Assembly: GCA_023055355.1 (NCBI GenBank)
Contig: JALJCS010000009.1
Coordinates: forward strand, 25,197,001-25,261,000
DNA: 64,000 nucleotides
Reading direction: 5' to 3'
Origin: Agelaius tricolor
Taxonomy: Eukaryota; Chordata; Aves; Passeriformes; Icteridae
Shown: in pieces, positions 10,571 through 22,440 of the stretch
How positions within the stretch are numbered: the stretch's first letter is position 1
How the letters are laid out: each line of letters begins with the position of its first letter
The notes under the pieces: model-generated
Told to the model about the DNA's origin: nothing
What the model saw: the letters and a program-made list of their open reading frames with translations, nothing else
Databases searched by the model: none
Made by a program: the position numbers and the translations under genes

Positions 10571-13045
10571 AAGCCCAGGCAGGGCTGCATTAAGTGTGAG
10601 GCATGCAGCAGAAATCCCAGTTTGTCAATTCAAATGGTGCTCACCTAGCAGCAGTGCCTGTGCGTTTAGATCCACAGCAAAATGTGGGAAGCAGGGCACA
10701 CAGATATCCCCTCTGGAAAGCACCTGGATCAGAAGCCAACCAACAAGGCAACACCCTCAAAAGACAGCAAAACAGGGTGGTTTTTTCCTGTTATCTGGTT
10801 TTAATATGCTGCCTTTTTTATTTGTTGCCAACTGGTGTCCCAGTACACCGCAGCCAAGCAGTGTGTGATGCATGAGGACAGCATCATGCAGAAGAAAGCT
10901 TCCATTCATCTCCTTCACCTCCCTGTGGTAGATGGGCATCTTTCCTTCAACTCTCTCTGTGGGCACTGCATGTACACCTTGGCCAAGGCCCCCATTCTAG
11001 CTAGGTATAAGCACTGGAAGTCACCGAGCCTCTGACTTAGCAAGAGTCAGCTCTGGGAGATATTTGCTACTTAACCAGTACACAGCATGAAAGCAACTAC
11101 TGGAAAAGGTCTGTGCTAGGGGTGGTGTGCAGGAGGGCCTGTGAGACCCAGGAGGGTACAAACAGCTCATCTGTTTCCAGGTGGGTGGTTACCTAAGTGC
11201 ACCATAACCCATGGGGACCCAAGTGCAGGGACTAATGGTCTCCCTGCAGGCACTGCTGAGAGATGGAACTATGTGCTGAGGAAAAGACTGGTGTGCTTTC
11301 TTTGTTTAGTCTCTTTAATTGCTTAATTATGAGACTCATTCTACTTTGTGTTCCCCTGTATGTCAAACGGGGGTGTGATCAGCTTTTCTTAAGTGGTTGT
11401 ATGGGGCTCATGAAAGTTATAAATAGGGCAGGGACTCTTTGGATGCCTTGAAAAGCCCACTTCTCAGTTTACTGGGAAATGATGACCATGGTGCTTAGTC
11501 TCAATATTCACATCTCTGTTTGATTATGAAATGTCCTGGAAATTGTTGTGCTACTTTCCTCTTATTATGGAAACCATGTGCTCCCATTGAAATAAAGGAG
11601 TACCAAAGGTATAATATTTTAGATATACAATTTGTTATAATAAAATTTGGAAAGTTGGAAGAGTTTCAGAAGCAAGTAGTGTAGTGAAAATATTTCATGT
11701 GACAAGGATAACACCTGCCATTACTGCAGTCAGGGTAAGATTTAGACAGGCCATATAAACACTTCAGGTATATGTTCTCTCAAACCTGACATAAACAAAT
11801 TGATCTTTAGTTTCCAGAACCAGGTGTTCTTCTTCCTGAGCACAGTTAGAGAAAATAGAACAAGCATCTCCTTTCTGTTCCAGTAGTGCTTGTCCTAGCA
11901 CTGCACATTGTTTTGTTATGTGCAGTGATGCTTGACACCTCTCTTCAGCTTAGCAGGCAAGCAAAGGGACTCACCCTACAGCGTGCTCTCGCATCTATTT
12001 TAGGAAGGATCAGCAGAAACTCTGGACAGCAGTTGAAGCTTTTCTGAGATTCTGGTTCATTGCTTGCCTCTTGAAATTATTGTTGTTTCTCTGATTGTGT
12101 CCCAGTAGGACTTCTGTTTCTTCTCTGTACCGTGTAAGGCAACACAGTGACAGTGAGAACTTCATTGATCCAACTAGAAAGAGAAACATAAACGATGGCA
12201 AAAGTTTTGTTGTTTTAAGGTAACTGAGAACTGCAGAGGAGGGAGTTGCTTTTGCTGTGGTGAAGTAAGTTACGTTCCCTCTCTCTGAACTTGCTCAAAA
12301 AAGTGATCGCGGTTTAAAAAAAGCTCATGCAAGTATGAGTAAGCCAGGGTTTAGTGCTAAGAGGCAAAACTTTTGGGTCCCCATAAAGTTTTGTCCTTAA
12401 TAGCAACTACTCCTGTCTCAGCATGTCAGTGTTCCCTCCCATTAAAGGAGCAGAGGGACTCTGTAGAATTTTAAGAAGAGGTTTCATATAGTCAGATGCT
12501 GAAGAAGTACAAAGAATTTCACATTATGAGCTACAGGAGAAAAGATTCAGTATGTAACTTCTAGCTTCAGTCCTGGATGCAGAGGAGGTGGATGGAGGGT
12601 AAAGGAGGCTGGAAATTAAAATAAGCCAATATCCTAAACTATATTTTAATTGAATTTTCAATATCTTCACCTTGGATATTATCATAGTAGGCATTAAACC
12701 CATGCACATTATTCTGTGACTGTATACTATGTACAGTAAAAGCACCAGCTATTAAAATGGGATAATATAAAAAGATCTTTCAGCATGCCTTCAAAATTGC
12801 TCAGTACTGTTGCTTATGCAATATTTTCTATTTCTGAAAGCATAGAAGCCTGGAATTAAGTAGAGAAGCCTTTTTAGGTTGGCAGGGCAGTTCCTCCCCA
12901 CTTGACCAGTGCAAGCTCTTTCACACAATGTACAATGATAGCTAAAATCAGCCCCCACATATCCATGCTGTTTAATTACAAAGGAAAGCCACAGCATTTC
13001 AGAACAGAAAGATATGGGTTTGTTAAGATACTGGACTGATTCTCA

Positions 13046-13148
13046 GGGGGAGCTGAGCCTAATTCCTGCCTTTGCCACAGGCTCTCTTTAAGTCAGTCAA
13101 TTAATCAGTTTGTGCCTTAGCTTACCTGTCTACACAATGAAAATGAAG
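13046..13148 (+). mobile_element. MIR-like ancient SINE fossil
   Basis: The order TTCCTGCCTTTGCCACA, then AAGTCAGTCAATTAATC, GTGCCTTAGCTTACC and TGTCTACACAATGAAAATG follows the middle of an MIR-type SINE (target phrases: tctgccac, aagtcacttaac, gcctcagtttcc, atctgtaaaatgg). It is highly diverged, as expected for an insertion predating the bird-mammal split. Ends are approximate. Confidence 0.5.
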
Positions 13149-13149
13149 A

Positions 13150-13945
13150 CAAAAGAAGCTCCAGCCCCATCTTCCCCATACATAAAAGATGCTCTCTGTG
13201 TGATGGGTCCCAATCTTCTCTCTGTTCTTTTATTGCTGTTTGGTACAAAGGTGTCTTCTTTCTAGGAGGGAAGTTCAGTTGATCTGTGCTTTCTTTTTTC
13301 AGTGTTTCTCTAGCTCCATGGATAAATGTGGTACTATACTGAGTTAAGCTGAAACAAAGTCTTTGCCACAAAAACTTGCGCAAGTTAAATCTATTGGATC
13401 ATTTGATCTATCTTGTCAATTATGCTCACCTGTACCTTGTGGAGCAGAGTGGTAGTCCGTGAGTAGTTAAGGATGTGATTGAATTTTCATTATGAGGCTA
13501 ATATTTGTTCCTTGGTACTCATCACAGACAATAAAGAATCAGTCAGTTTGGGGGATGACTTAGCAGTTTTTTAATGAAGCTGAAGTCAACTGGATTATAT
13601 TTCCCTGACTTTTATGTGTAAAAAACCGAAAAAACAGCATGTGATGTATGAAATTTTATCTTATAAATATTAATGAAAGCATAAAGAATTTCTTTACACT
13701 CTTATTTGTAGTAACAACAAAGAAAAAGGGAGAGAAAGCGAGACATTTTATTTTCCTGCAGTTGTTGACTGCAGATGAACACTGTTGGATCAAGATGAGT
13801 TGACTAGGTTTTAATTTTAAAAGTTAGGATTCCAAATAATGAGATCAAAATGGTTCATTGACTTGTTCCAGTGAACAACTTCTTGAGGTTAGGCTTTCAT
13901 TAAAAAACTGTGTAGTGCTGTCTTTAACACTGTCTCTATCCCTTT
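13150..13945. other. No gene seen; AT-rich, possibly conserved in part
   Basis: No coding signal. From about 13440 to 13700 the DNA is AT-rich with TTATAAATATTAATG and ATTATGAGGCTAATATTTG words that resemble conserved enhancer sequence, but there is little CpG evidence, so I do not call it separately. Confidence 0.5.
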
Positions 13946-13949
13946 TCCC

Positions 13950-14095
13950 ATATCAAGAGGAAGTTTGCTCTAATCACAATTCCCTGGAGAGGTCTTTTAT
14001 TGGTGAAAGGCAAAAAGCTGCCACTAAATGCTAATTAGAGAAGCTGATTGGAAATTGCCACTTTTGTAAATTGGCACTTTTCAAAGACTCCTCAA
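13950..14095. promoter_or_regulatory. Candidate conserved non-coding element
   Basis: A compact block with CTAATCACAATTCC, a TGCTAATTAGAG homeodomain core near 14030 and two copies of a TTGCCACTTTTGTAAA / TTGGCACTTTTCAAAG-like phrase at about 14055-14086. Dense TAAT cores with repeated motifs are typical of developmental enhancers. The call rests on motif density alone. Confidence 0.3.
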
Positions 14096-14944
14096 TCCCT
14101 GGGCCTTTTCTTTGGTGGGGGGAAAGGTGAGACAATTACCCTTCTGCTCTGACTTGCTACATCCAGGATGATGTAAGAAGGATGGTCACCTCTCCTGTTT
14201 TGCTCTTCAGACATCAAAGATCATAGCCAGACTAGTCCTCTGTGGCTCTCCTCAAAGCTGTAAAACCTGCAGCAGTGCTGGGCCTCTGAACTGGCTGGAT
14301 CACAGATCCTGATGCACTCTTGAAGTAAGGACACACAGAAGGCAACAGGGAAAAAGATTGTGGAGAAAAGATCAAAAGGAAAGCTGTGGAGCTAGGCCTG
14401 TTTGTGCCTTTCCTCACTGACTGGAGTCACATCTGTGGCTTACCAAATGCACTGGGGTTCATTGCAACATCCTTTTCAAAGCAGCTATGCACTTCTTACC
14501 TTTTTCAGCTTTTGCAAGATGTCTTGGTGAAGCAAAGGTCCTTCAAAACCTCCCTCAATCAGGGCTGGCATTTTCTTGTGTTCGCAACAGCCTGATGAAA
14601 CAATGTGTGGAGGTTGCCACACTTCTCCTTTATTTTGTAAGAGGAAGCAAAAATCTTCAGTGACAAACTATTCTTATATTTTGTGACAAAGACTGGAAGC
14701 AATTCTGTTCAGTCACCGAACTCACCTTGACTCCTCTCATGCAAATGCCATAATTCAGAAGTTCTTAGCGGTGTGCAGTGCAGAGCCCTTGCCTATGGAT
14801 CTGCACCATCTGTGGTGTTTTCACTTAAATGATGGCAAAGGTGCAGGGTATCACCAGGGAAACAAAAGGCAGGCTCTGGATTATCAATTCAGTAATTCTG
14901 GAGCAGTGGCTTCTTTGCCAGGAACAAGGCTTCTGTGTAACTGG

Positions 14945-15160
14945 TCTACTGTGTAATTAGTGACTAATGGAACAACAACTGCCAGTTTATTAATTGTTAT
15001 TGTAGCTGTATACAGAGCATTGTTCTCTCTGTGACAGACATATAAATTGTGTGCAACTGTGTTGTCCTTTCCAGAGCAGCTCTCTCTAGAGTTAGGTGTC
15101 AATAATGAAATGCAGCTGTTCCTCGAGGATGGATAATGTTATCTCTAAGGGCTTGTCTAG
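14945..15160. promoter_or_regulatory. Candidate conserved non-coding element
   Basis: Contains GTGTAATTAGTGACTAATGG, a TTATTAATTGTTATTGTAG stretch with SOX-like ATTGTT words (about 14985-15005), a CTCGAG core (15122-15127) and a GATAATGTTATC inverted GATA pair (about 15131-15143). The mixture of homeodomain, SOX and GATA words in AT-rich DNA is enhancer-like. No experimental or alignment evidence is available here. Confidence 0.35.
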
Positions 15161-15169
15161 GCAGAGCAC

Positions 15170-15420
15170 ATGGGAAAGTTGATCTGAATTAAGTAACAAG
15201 GTGGGTTTCAAGTGGATTATGTAAAATGTATTAAACTGATGCATGCACTCACACTTGTTTGGAATTAAAAATGGCCTTCATTTGATTTAGTTTAATTTTC
15301 CTTTAAAGGGAATCCAACTAAATTGAATTAAAGCCACTTTAATGCTGGCTGAAAGTGTGAACGTTAATTTTCCCGTGATCCAAAGTAAAAGTTCACCCTG
15401 TTATTTTCCTAAGAAGAGGG
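15170..15420. promoter_or_regulatory. Candidate conserved non-coding element
   Basis: Rich in TTTAATT and its complement (TTTAGTTTAATTTTCC at about 15287-15302 and TAAATTGAATTAAAG at about 15320-15334), which can pair imperfectly across a CCTTTAAAGG palindrome. Two CpGs (AACGTTAATTTTCCCG) are kept near 15360-15375. It directly follows the previous block, so the two may be one element. Confidence 0.35.
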
Positions 15421-15609
15421 CAAAGGTTCTCTTGGTATTCCTGGACATTGTGCTGAGCAAATGTGAAAGTTGCCTTGAGTATTCATTTTAAAACTCTGAA
15501 ACTCAGTGTGAGTTCTGAGTTCCATCCATCCATACTGTTCTTTATTTTATTTTGATTTTTTTTTAACCCTCCTTAGATTCTCCTGGGCAACAAGTACAGA
15601 AGGCTAGTG

Positions 15610-15668
15610 AAAGTGTACATTTAAATTGTTTGGGGGTTTTTTGTTTGGATTTTTTATTTTTTTAATCC
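15610..15668. repeat. T-rich low-complexity tract
   Basis: Runs of T interrupted by G, similar in style to the tracts at the window start and at 37 kb but shorter. There is a further T run at about 15541-15566. Confidence 0.7.
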
Positions 15669-16334
15669 TGGAGACTTAACTCTTCCTTCTAGTGAAATGG
15701 AAGCACGGAAAGGATAAGTAATTTCCCTACAAAAACCCAGCATGAGCTGCCTGTAGAATACAGCCTGAGATCTGCTGTGGCTGGCACCAATGCCTGGATG
15801 CTAAAAATTTGGGTTTCCACAGTCTCTTGTTTGGATTCTCTTGTCTTTCTTAGAGGAAACCTTAGTCTTAAGCTTTGAAAGGAACCTTTTACTCTTCCCA
15901 ATATGGACTGCCTACCTGATGTGTGTGCTGTTGGGCAAGTTTTTGGAAGCCTTGCTGAGAACTGATGTTTCCATGGCTGAATGTCATCTCTTCTGACCTA
16001 CAGCATTAGCTGCTCACTGGGTCACACAGGCAGGGAGGGAGTTTGGGACTCTCATCACTGTGCAATGTGGCTGAGCTGAGAGCATGCAAGAAGAGCAGTT
16101 GGGGCTTGGGGAGGAAGAAAGCCAAGCCCTGAGATCCCTTTGTAATGAAAAGCAGCAAGCTTTTCATGAAGTCATGTTAAAATGAGCAGGCAGGCCATGA
16201 TTCAAAATGAAATAAACCTTAGGAGCCCTGGAGTTTTAATGTACTGTTGATAAATGGATTCTGTTCTTATTCTTCCCACCCTTGCATGATGAAGAAAGAA
16301 ACTTTTTCTGTGAATTGACTTGTGTTTCTTTCAA

Positions 16335-16730
16335 CTCTACCTTCCTAGATAAAGCTGCAGTGAGCTCCCAATTCGGTGACTAGCTAATCCTGGCCAGGAG
16401 TTAGGAAGACCATTGGTAATGACAGCCAGAATTGCATTAATGGAGGAGAGCTGTATTCAGCAAATTCAGTGAAGAATTCCTTTTATATTTCTTGTAACAT
16501 AGTTCTACATTTCCTTAATGCGACGCACTACGCTTGTCTAAGTACTTAAATCTGTATGGGCTCTCTTCTGTTTATTAGAAATAGCAGAGCCAATTTTTAT
16601 ACACATCATGAACAGCGTGTCAGAGGCTAATGAGAGCATGTATTTTGGTTTGGGCTTTGCTTTCATGAGAAAGGCAGTATTTTCTTGAACACTAACAGAT
16701 GCATTTCCAGTGCTTAACAATAGAACTTCA
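16335..16730. promoter_or_regulatory. Candidate conserved non-coding region
   Basis: Two enhancer-like parts: about 16350-16470 (ATTCGGTGACTAGCTAATCC, GGTAATGACAGCC, TTGCATTAATGG) and about 16510-16730, which keeps CpGs in AATGCGACGCACTACGCTTG and again in ACAGCGTG, and has GCTAATGAGAGCATG. The CpG cluster at 16518-16535 inside AT-rich DNA is the strongest sign. No coding frame. Confidence 0.35.
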
Positions 16731-16734
16731 GCTT

Positions 16735-19145
16735 AAAAGGTCCAGGCATTGTTCAGCCGCCACTGTCAGCTGGAGAGATGCCACCTAGAATAGAAGAAAC
16801 ACAAAACTGCAAGTCCAAAAATCCTGTGCTGCAGCCACTGCAGAGCAGCCTTTGTATTGGTTCTACATCTAAGGGTTTGAACTCTTACTTTTCCACATTC
16901 ACAGGTGAGGAGGTTTTAGTTCACCCCAACTTTCAGTAGGTCTGTGTTTCTGGCATCTCCTGCCTTTTAAGTGTTCAGTCTGTTGGTGGTCTCACTGGTT
17001 GCTTTGTCATGTGGTCTGCATCTTGTGTTTAGAGAGTTGAGAAGGAGAAATGCATCAACCACCTGACAGCCAAGCACATCAATAATGCTCTGCTGTTTTG
17101 TACTCAGGCATCTTCAGTGAATGCCCATGGCAATCTGTGCTTGTGAAGTTTTCTCATGCTGTGTTGATGTGTTTCTAGTATGTTCAGGTGCAGACTCAGC
17201 TTGTGGGTTTTGAGGTTAACATCGTGTTGTTTGATTGTTGGTTTGCTGCTTTCATGGTCTTATTTGTTGGCATGGAGGTCATTATTGAGAGGTACCACCT
17301 TGCAGCAAGTCACATCCTCCTGTGTGCTCTATGTCCAAGAGAGATTACTTGTTTCAAATCAGCTATCGCTGTGAGGTCCTGTGATATGCAATGGCTTTTT
17401 AATGAGAACTGTTTTATACCCTAATAAATGTGAGGCCAAATTTCATTGTTTGTTTTCCAGCTGTAAGAATCCTGTAAGCCTCCCCTGTGATGGCACAGGA
17501 GTTAATTTGTACCCCAGTCTGGCACACACAGCAGGTCTCTATTGTTTTAGGTAGACATCTGAGGCACGGGCACCCTGACTCATGAGGAGGAGGACAAGCT
17601 AATGCAAATACTATGTCAATGGTTGCACAGAGCTTATAGGATATAATTTGCTGCAGTCTGACATAGTCATGGAAATTGCCAAGAACGTAGTCTTTTGTTT
17701 TCTGTGCTGTAGTTCCAGACTTTTAAACTCAATTTTTCTACAGGGAAGATCCTGTTCTGCAGATTATCTTATGCTGGCTGATACTGAGATTGTCTTTAGA
17801 AGAGACTCTCTATTTAGGCAGGTCAGAAGGCATTCTGTCAAGTGAAGGATTGAAGACTTCATCTTCTGATATGATTTAGGGATACATAGATACAAATATA
17901 ATAAGATTTCTTTTTTGATATCTATTTAGCTTCACTTGTGGATATTTATTTATATTGCTGTAAACTTGTTTTTTTGTGGTTTTTTTTTGTGCACTAGATT
18001 TAAAAGATATTATTAAGGCATTTAAATAGCCTTTAGGAATCTGGGCTTTGACACTCAGGAGGGCAGAGCCCATCAGCTGTCAATCAGATCTGAGCTCTGA
18101 TGCATCTCATTTCTGAAAATGAGTCATCAGTCTGTGAAATGCAGGGGGCATTCAGTGAGAACTAGCTTGCAGAGACCACTGAGGTGAAAGAGAGGAACCC
18201 AAGGCAAAGGAGAGAGGGATGACAAGATGGTGAAATTGCTGACTTTCAATTCCATGTCTTGGTGTCCTGGCCTGAGCTATGCTAGAAAGCAATCAAGAAA
18301 AAACATCCTTGTCTATAGCACCCTAACTTCAATGGAGCTCATTGCTAGCAATCTTGCTTGCCTGCAGCATCCCTGTGACAAGTGTGGATAGATAAGGCAA
18401 CAAAGCTATGGTGACAGATTTAACATGCTTATGACTCTTAGTGCTTTCTTGCTAATCTTTGTTTTGTGTTCCTAAGTCCATAATTACAGTTCAAGTAAAC
18501 CAACAGAACTTAAAATTTGCAAGGCTCTGAGTGTTGTCTTTGATTACTGAGAAGAAAAACTTCATATTCTGGCCTTTTTGGTACTTGTTAAAGGTATAAA
18601 TTTAGGTAATAATTATGTATGTTTCTACAGGGCCTTTGTTGCTTAGAGTTATGACCTTTTTTTTCTTCCCTAAGGGAATTTCCCATTTCTTTCACACATT
18701 CTATGTGTTCTCCCACACAGGATGGGATGCTCAAGAGACTTGTGAGTTTGCAAGGACCTGACAAGCTCTGGAGGGGAGCAAGTAGGGTCCTGGTTATTTT
18801 AATTCTTGGTTTTTATTGCATGTGAAGCAGTCTTGAATACTGTAACTCACTTTTCCTGCCTCTTTCTTGGCCTGTAACCTCTGGAAGCAAATAAATCCTG
18901 GATGTGGCTACTCCATGAATGAGGAAGGGGAGTTTTTTTTTTTGCAGATTGATCATAAGTGATGCAAATAAAATCAGTTATTTGGTGTTTAAGTTTCAGC
19001 GGCTTCTTGCAGTTGGATAGCTCTGGTAGGGAGAGTGTGAAAGGATAGCTCCATGGATGGAGGCAGAAGCAAAACAGAGAGGGAGCAGAAAGGGAGACCT
19101 AGAGAGCCGACTGAGCTGAGACCTTTCTCTTTGTAGGTCACACAA
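16735..19145. other. No gene seen
   Basis: Mostly featureless. Notable words: an imperfect palindrome with an AP-1-type TGAGTCA core at about 18098-18130 (CTCATTT, CTGA, AAATGAG), a T-rich patch at 17970-17990 and an octamer ATGCAAAT at 18962-18969 in an AT-rich stretch that may be regulatory. Frames of up to 78 codons at 17180-17424 show no domain. Confidence 0.5.
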
Positions 19146-19149
19146 GCCT

Positions 19150-19540
19150 CGCCTGCAGTGTCATTCCTAGAAAAACCAGGTTACTGTGGGATTGATCGGC
19201 TGAGGCCAGAGCTCAGATGTAATTTTCTCCCATCTCATTCAGAAGAGCCCCAAGTAATTGATTTGGTGTGTGCGAGTGCAGCTTGCACAGCCCAGCGGTG
19301 GAGGGTGTGGCTGTGTCCTGCTCCGGCTCATTTAACTTGCGTCTGACCCCGGGCTGTGGCAAATTAGGGTTTGTCCCTTTGAAGTGGAAAGCAGCTCCCA
19401 TTTACAATGTGCTGGCTGCATTATCAGTCATCAGCATGCAATGGAGAGAGAGCCCTCGCAGAAACAAGTCTTCCAAAGGGACTCGATGGCAGGGAGATGT
19501 AAACAGCAAACTCAGAACATTGTGCCAGTACAGGTTGTGT
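19150..19540. promoter_or_regulatory. Candidate CNE / enhancer
   Basis: Single-copy DNA with many retained CpGs (CCTCGCC, GATCGGC, TGCGAGTG, CAGCGG, CTCCGGC, TGCGTC, CCCCGG, CTCGCAG, ACTCGATGG) mixed with AT-rich motif runs: AAGTAATTGATTTGG, CAAATTAGGG, CATTATCAGTCATCAGC and GCATGCAATGG. Overlapping minus and plus frames (62-91 codons) do not look like protein. The block is long for a single enhancer and may be several adjacent sites. Confidence 0.45.
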
Positions 19541-19865
19541 TAATCTGCTTGTTTCTTCAGCCAGCAAATATTTGAGTTCTTTCTACCCACACATTTTCCC
19601 TAGTAAAACTTCTGTAAATATTCACATGTATGCCCTGGGCCCAAGCGGGCTTTTTGGGCTGGAATCTAGGAACTCTGAGCTGCATTGAATGAATTGTGGT
19701 AGAAAATGGAAAAAGCATGGCTAGTCCAGTGTACAGACACAGACCTGAAAGACACGTTACTGTGGCTGAACCTGCTACTGCTGATTAGCTGGGTTGCAGT
19801 AATTCCCTACTTTTAACCTATTCTGTTGCTTCTCCTGATGCACCTGCCAGATAGGGAGGGTACTA

Positions 19866-19960
19866 GGCTGGAGTCAGAAGTTCAGTTCCACTGCATTCAT
19901 CTACCATAGGCTGCTTCCTAACCTCCATCATTTGTTAGTAATAGGATGATAATACCCAAG
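19866..19960 (+). mobile_element. MIR-like ancient SINE fossil
   Basis: GGCTGGAGTCAG, GTTCAGTTCCACTGC, GCTTCCTAACCTCC and TAGGATGATAATACC appear in the order of the MIR consensus phrases ggactctggagtcag, tctgccac, cttaacctc and tggggataataatacc. Diverged and incomplete; the right end coincides with the AATACC phrase. Confidence 0.45.
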
Positions 19961-21890
19961 CATCTGTTCCATAAATACTAGATTCTTTCTACATCATGTG
20001 ATCTCTGGAAATGGTTATTTATGCCTATTATACCTTTTAACAACTGGTAATGGTGGGGGGAATAAAATCAACTTGAATATTAACAGTTCTTCATGTTTCA
20101 ACTCACCCTTATACAAACTGGGAGAATGCTTTCTCTGATCCATTCATACGAACAAAACTCAGCTGGGAGCACCAATTGCAGCAAAGGCAATGCATTATGC
20201 ATAGGAATAAATTTTTATAGCCATATCACCTCGACTACAAGATCACCCATTCTTATCTTCTCGTGCCTCTTTGTCTTTGCAAATTAGATATATGTATAAC
20301 CGTTAATTCAGTCAAGATACCTAGTTACAGATTGGTGCATCCTCCCAAAGAGGGAAAGGCAAACCTCTGCTTCTGGCTCTAGCTGGAGTTCTAAGGATAG
20401 TATCCTCCTCTATACCAGTGATTTTTATGCTATAGTCTATCCACAGTGGCTCTCAAGTGCTTATCTCTGTGGCTATAATGGTAGGGAAATGTGCCACCAG
20501 TTTTATACGCTGGGAGATACAAGTATTTTTTTTTAATTATTTAGGGATTTCTTGCTGTTTAGGATGATCTGTTTCAGAGACACTTCTGTTTTTTATTACT
20601 CTTTGATTGGCAAGATGAGTGTGTCAGTGTTATGAGTTTTTCAATTTTTACAGTAGGAAGACCTTTAATCCAGCCTTCCAGCAGGGAAATCAGTTGAAAT
20701 TCCCAATGACATGTGAATTCTGTCTGAAGGAAGGCCTTGTAGGACTGGGGCCCAATTATATTACTTGACATTTTACATAGTGGTATCAGAATGCTTGTCT
20801 AACAAATACAAGACAAAGCCTGACCAGAGACAGCCTGCAACAAAATAAAATAATAACACCACATGACAAGCCAATTACTTTACTGTTAAATTGCATAGAG
20901 CAAGAATCTGTCTGCGTCTTCTGGCTGTTGGTTTTGGTTTTTTCTTTCCATATTTGTCAGTTCTAGCCCAAAAGTTTCCCTATGCTGAAGATGACCAACC
21001 AGTTCCTCTTTCCAAATGTCTCTTTCAGTTTAATAACATTTGGCATGGGAAGTTTTAGAGATAGTTGTCATTTTTGGGAAGTTGCGTGGGTCAGAAAATG
21101 CTTTTGTTACTTCTTTCAGGTTAGCATTTAAATAAGTATTAATAGTTTGAAATCTATATTTCAGGCTTGTTCTTGATAGAATTCACATCCCTGCCTAAAA
21201 CAAAACAGGGTTGCTACTTTTCTAGTAGTTCTTAATGTTTCCTTAATTTGATTTCCCATTTTTCCCCCTCCAGGACAATGTTTAGCATCTATACAATTAA
21301 AAATGGGAGTTTGAGGGTGGGTTTATACAACTCCACTCTGTTAAGCAGAGATGCTCATTATGCTCTATCCACAAAATTGTTCTATTTTTTTCAACTTACT
21401 GCAGCAGAGATGCTAAAAATAAACTATTTAGAGAATAATATTTTGTTATGAAGAATATGGATGTCTCTAATGGTACCCTGTCCCCTAATTGCTTTGCTGG
21501 AAGGCCTGACAAATGGGTGCATTCATATATTTATATGTGACAACCACATTCAACTTCCTGCTGAATAAGTTTGCAGCGTGTGAGACACTCATGGAATTAA
21601 TCCTCTTCCAACTTCTTGCCAACAAACAGTAGCTATGCAAAGAACTCCCCAGGTTGTGTCTTCTGCAGGCAGTTGGGAGAGGGGGGGAAAAAAAAGTGGC
21701 AAGCCGCTTGCTACCAATGCTGGCATCGAGTGCCATGGGCAGAACCCTGTGCCTGTAGTCTGGAGAATACACTTGCTGCATCCCCAGCCCATGGTGCTGC
21801 CTGCAAAGGGCATCCATTGATCCCTGGCACAGGCAGAGTGGGGGCCTGCAAAGAGCCCTGAGCCCAGAACCTGCCACAGAGAGGGGTGGC
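19961..21890. other. No gene seen
   Basis: Non-coding, AT-rich in most parts. The minus-strand frame of 135 codons at 21485-21892 overlaps other frames and has no domain. ATGCATTATGCATAGG (about 20190) and the AT-rich stretch at 20835-20900 could be regulatory but are weak. Confidence 0.5.
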
Positions 21891-21894
21891 ACCC

Positions 21895-22135
21895 CAGTCA
21901 GTATCGATCCACGCCTGAGAAATCGGCGACCGCTGTATTATATAATTATTGATGTAGCTGGAAAATGCCACAGGCGAAGCGCAGCTCGCTGTTTGTTATG
22001 CTGCATTGTCTCTCTTGTCTGCGTTGGGCCTCTGTGTTTTGCCTCTTCTGTTCCCATTGCATGTTTATTTATACCGTGTGCCTTTAGCTTTCATATTTCT
22101 CCTGCGAATCCAAGTTGGAAAAACCAGCTCTAGTT
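21895..22135. promoter_or_regulatory. Strong candidate CNE, CpG-retaining
   Basis: About ten CpGs lie in 240 bases (TATCGATCCACGCC, ATCGGCGACCGC, GGCGAAGCGCAGCTCGC, CTGCGTTGG, TACCGTG, CTGCGAATCC, TTTTCGTGC) interleaved with AT-rich cores such as ATTATATAATTATTGATG and TGTTTATTTATACC. This combination is not expected of neutral bird DNA and there is no CpG island or exon to explain it. I regard it as the best enhancer candidate in the window. Factor identity and target are unknown. Confidence 0.5.
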
Positions 22136-22269
22136 TTCGTGCAGGAGAAGGAGGGGTGGACTGTGAAGGAAATGAATTCCTCTAGACACTCCTGGAGGCC
22201 CTAAGCTGAATACAAAAACCAGGGAGAAGGCGTGAGCGGGGAAGAGAGGCTGGGAAGCAGAAGGCCCTT

Positions 22270-22440
22270 TTTATCCCAGCGGGGCCCACAGGGACTGCCA
22301 ATCTTTTGATAAAAATGTAGACTTTAGAAGCAGCCGTAATGTACAGCCTCATCTATCATGCAGCTTGGGACAAATGGGTTTAGACCTAATTTGCAGTAGC
22401 AATTAACTGAAGTCCAGCCAAATCCTATCAAAGTCCTTTA
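22270..22440. promoter_or_regulatory. Candidate conserved non-coding element
   Basis: AT-rich motif string TCTTTTGATAAAAATGTAG, GCAGCCGTAATGTACAGCC, CATCTATCATGCAGC, ACCTAATTTGCAG and GCAATTAACTGAAG. TCTTTTGAT resembles a TCF/LEF site (CTTTGAT with one extra T). CCAGCGGGG and GCCGTAATG keep CpG. It lies about 135 bases beyond the previous block, and the two may act together. Confidence 0.4.

Larger units (their letters stand above)
8851..13045. other. No gene seen; mostly featureless
   Basis: Contains the poly-A pair at 9906-9937 and the CpG-retaining block at 10450-10570. The remaining sequence shows no repeat family, exon or promoter I can support. The plus-strand frame of 117 codons at 10515-10868 overlaps a minus-strand frame and has no recognisable domain. 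Confidence 0.55.
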
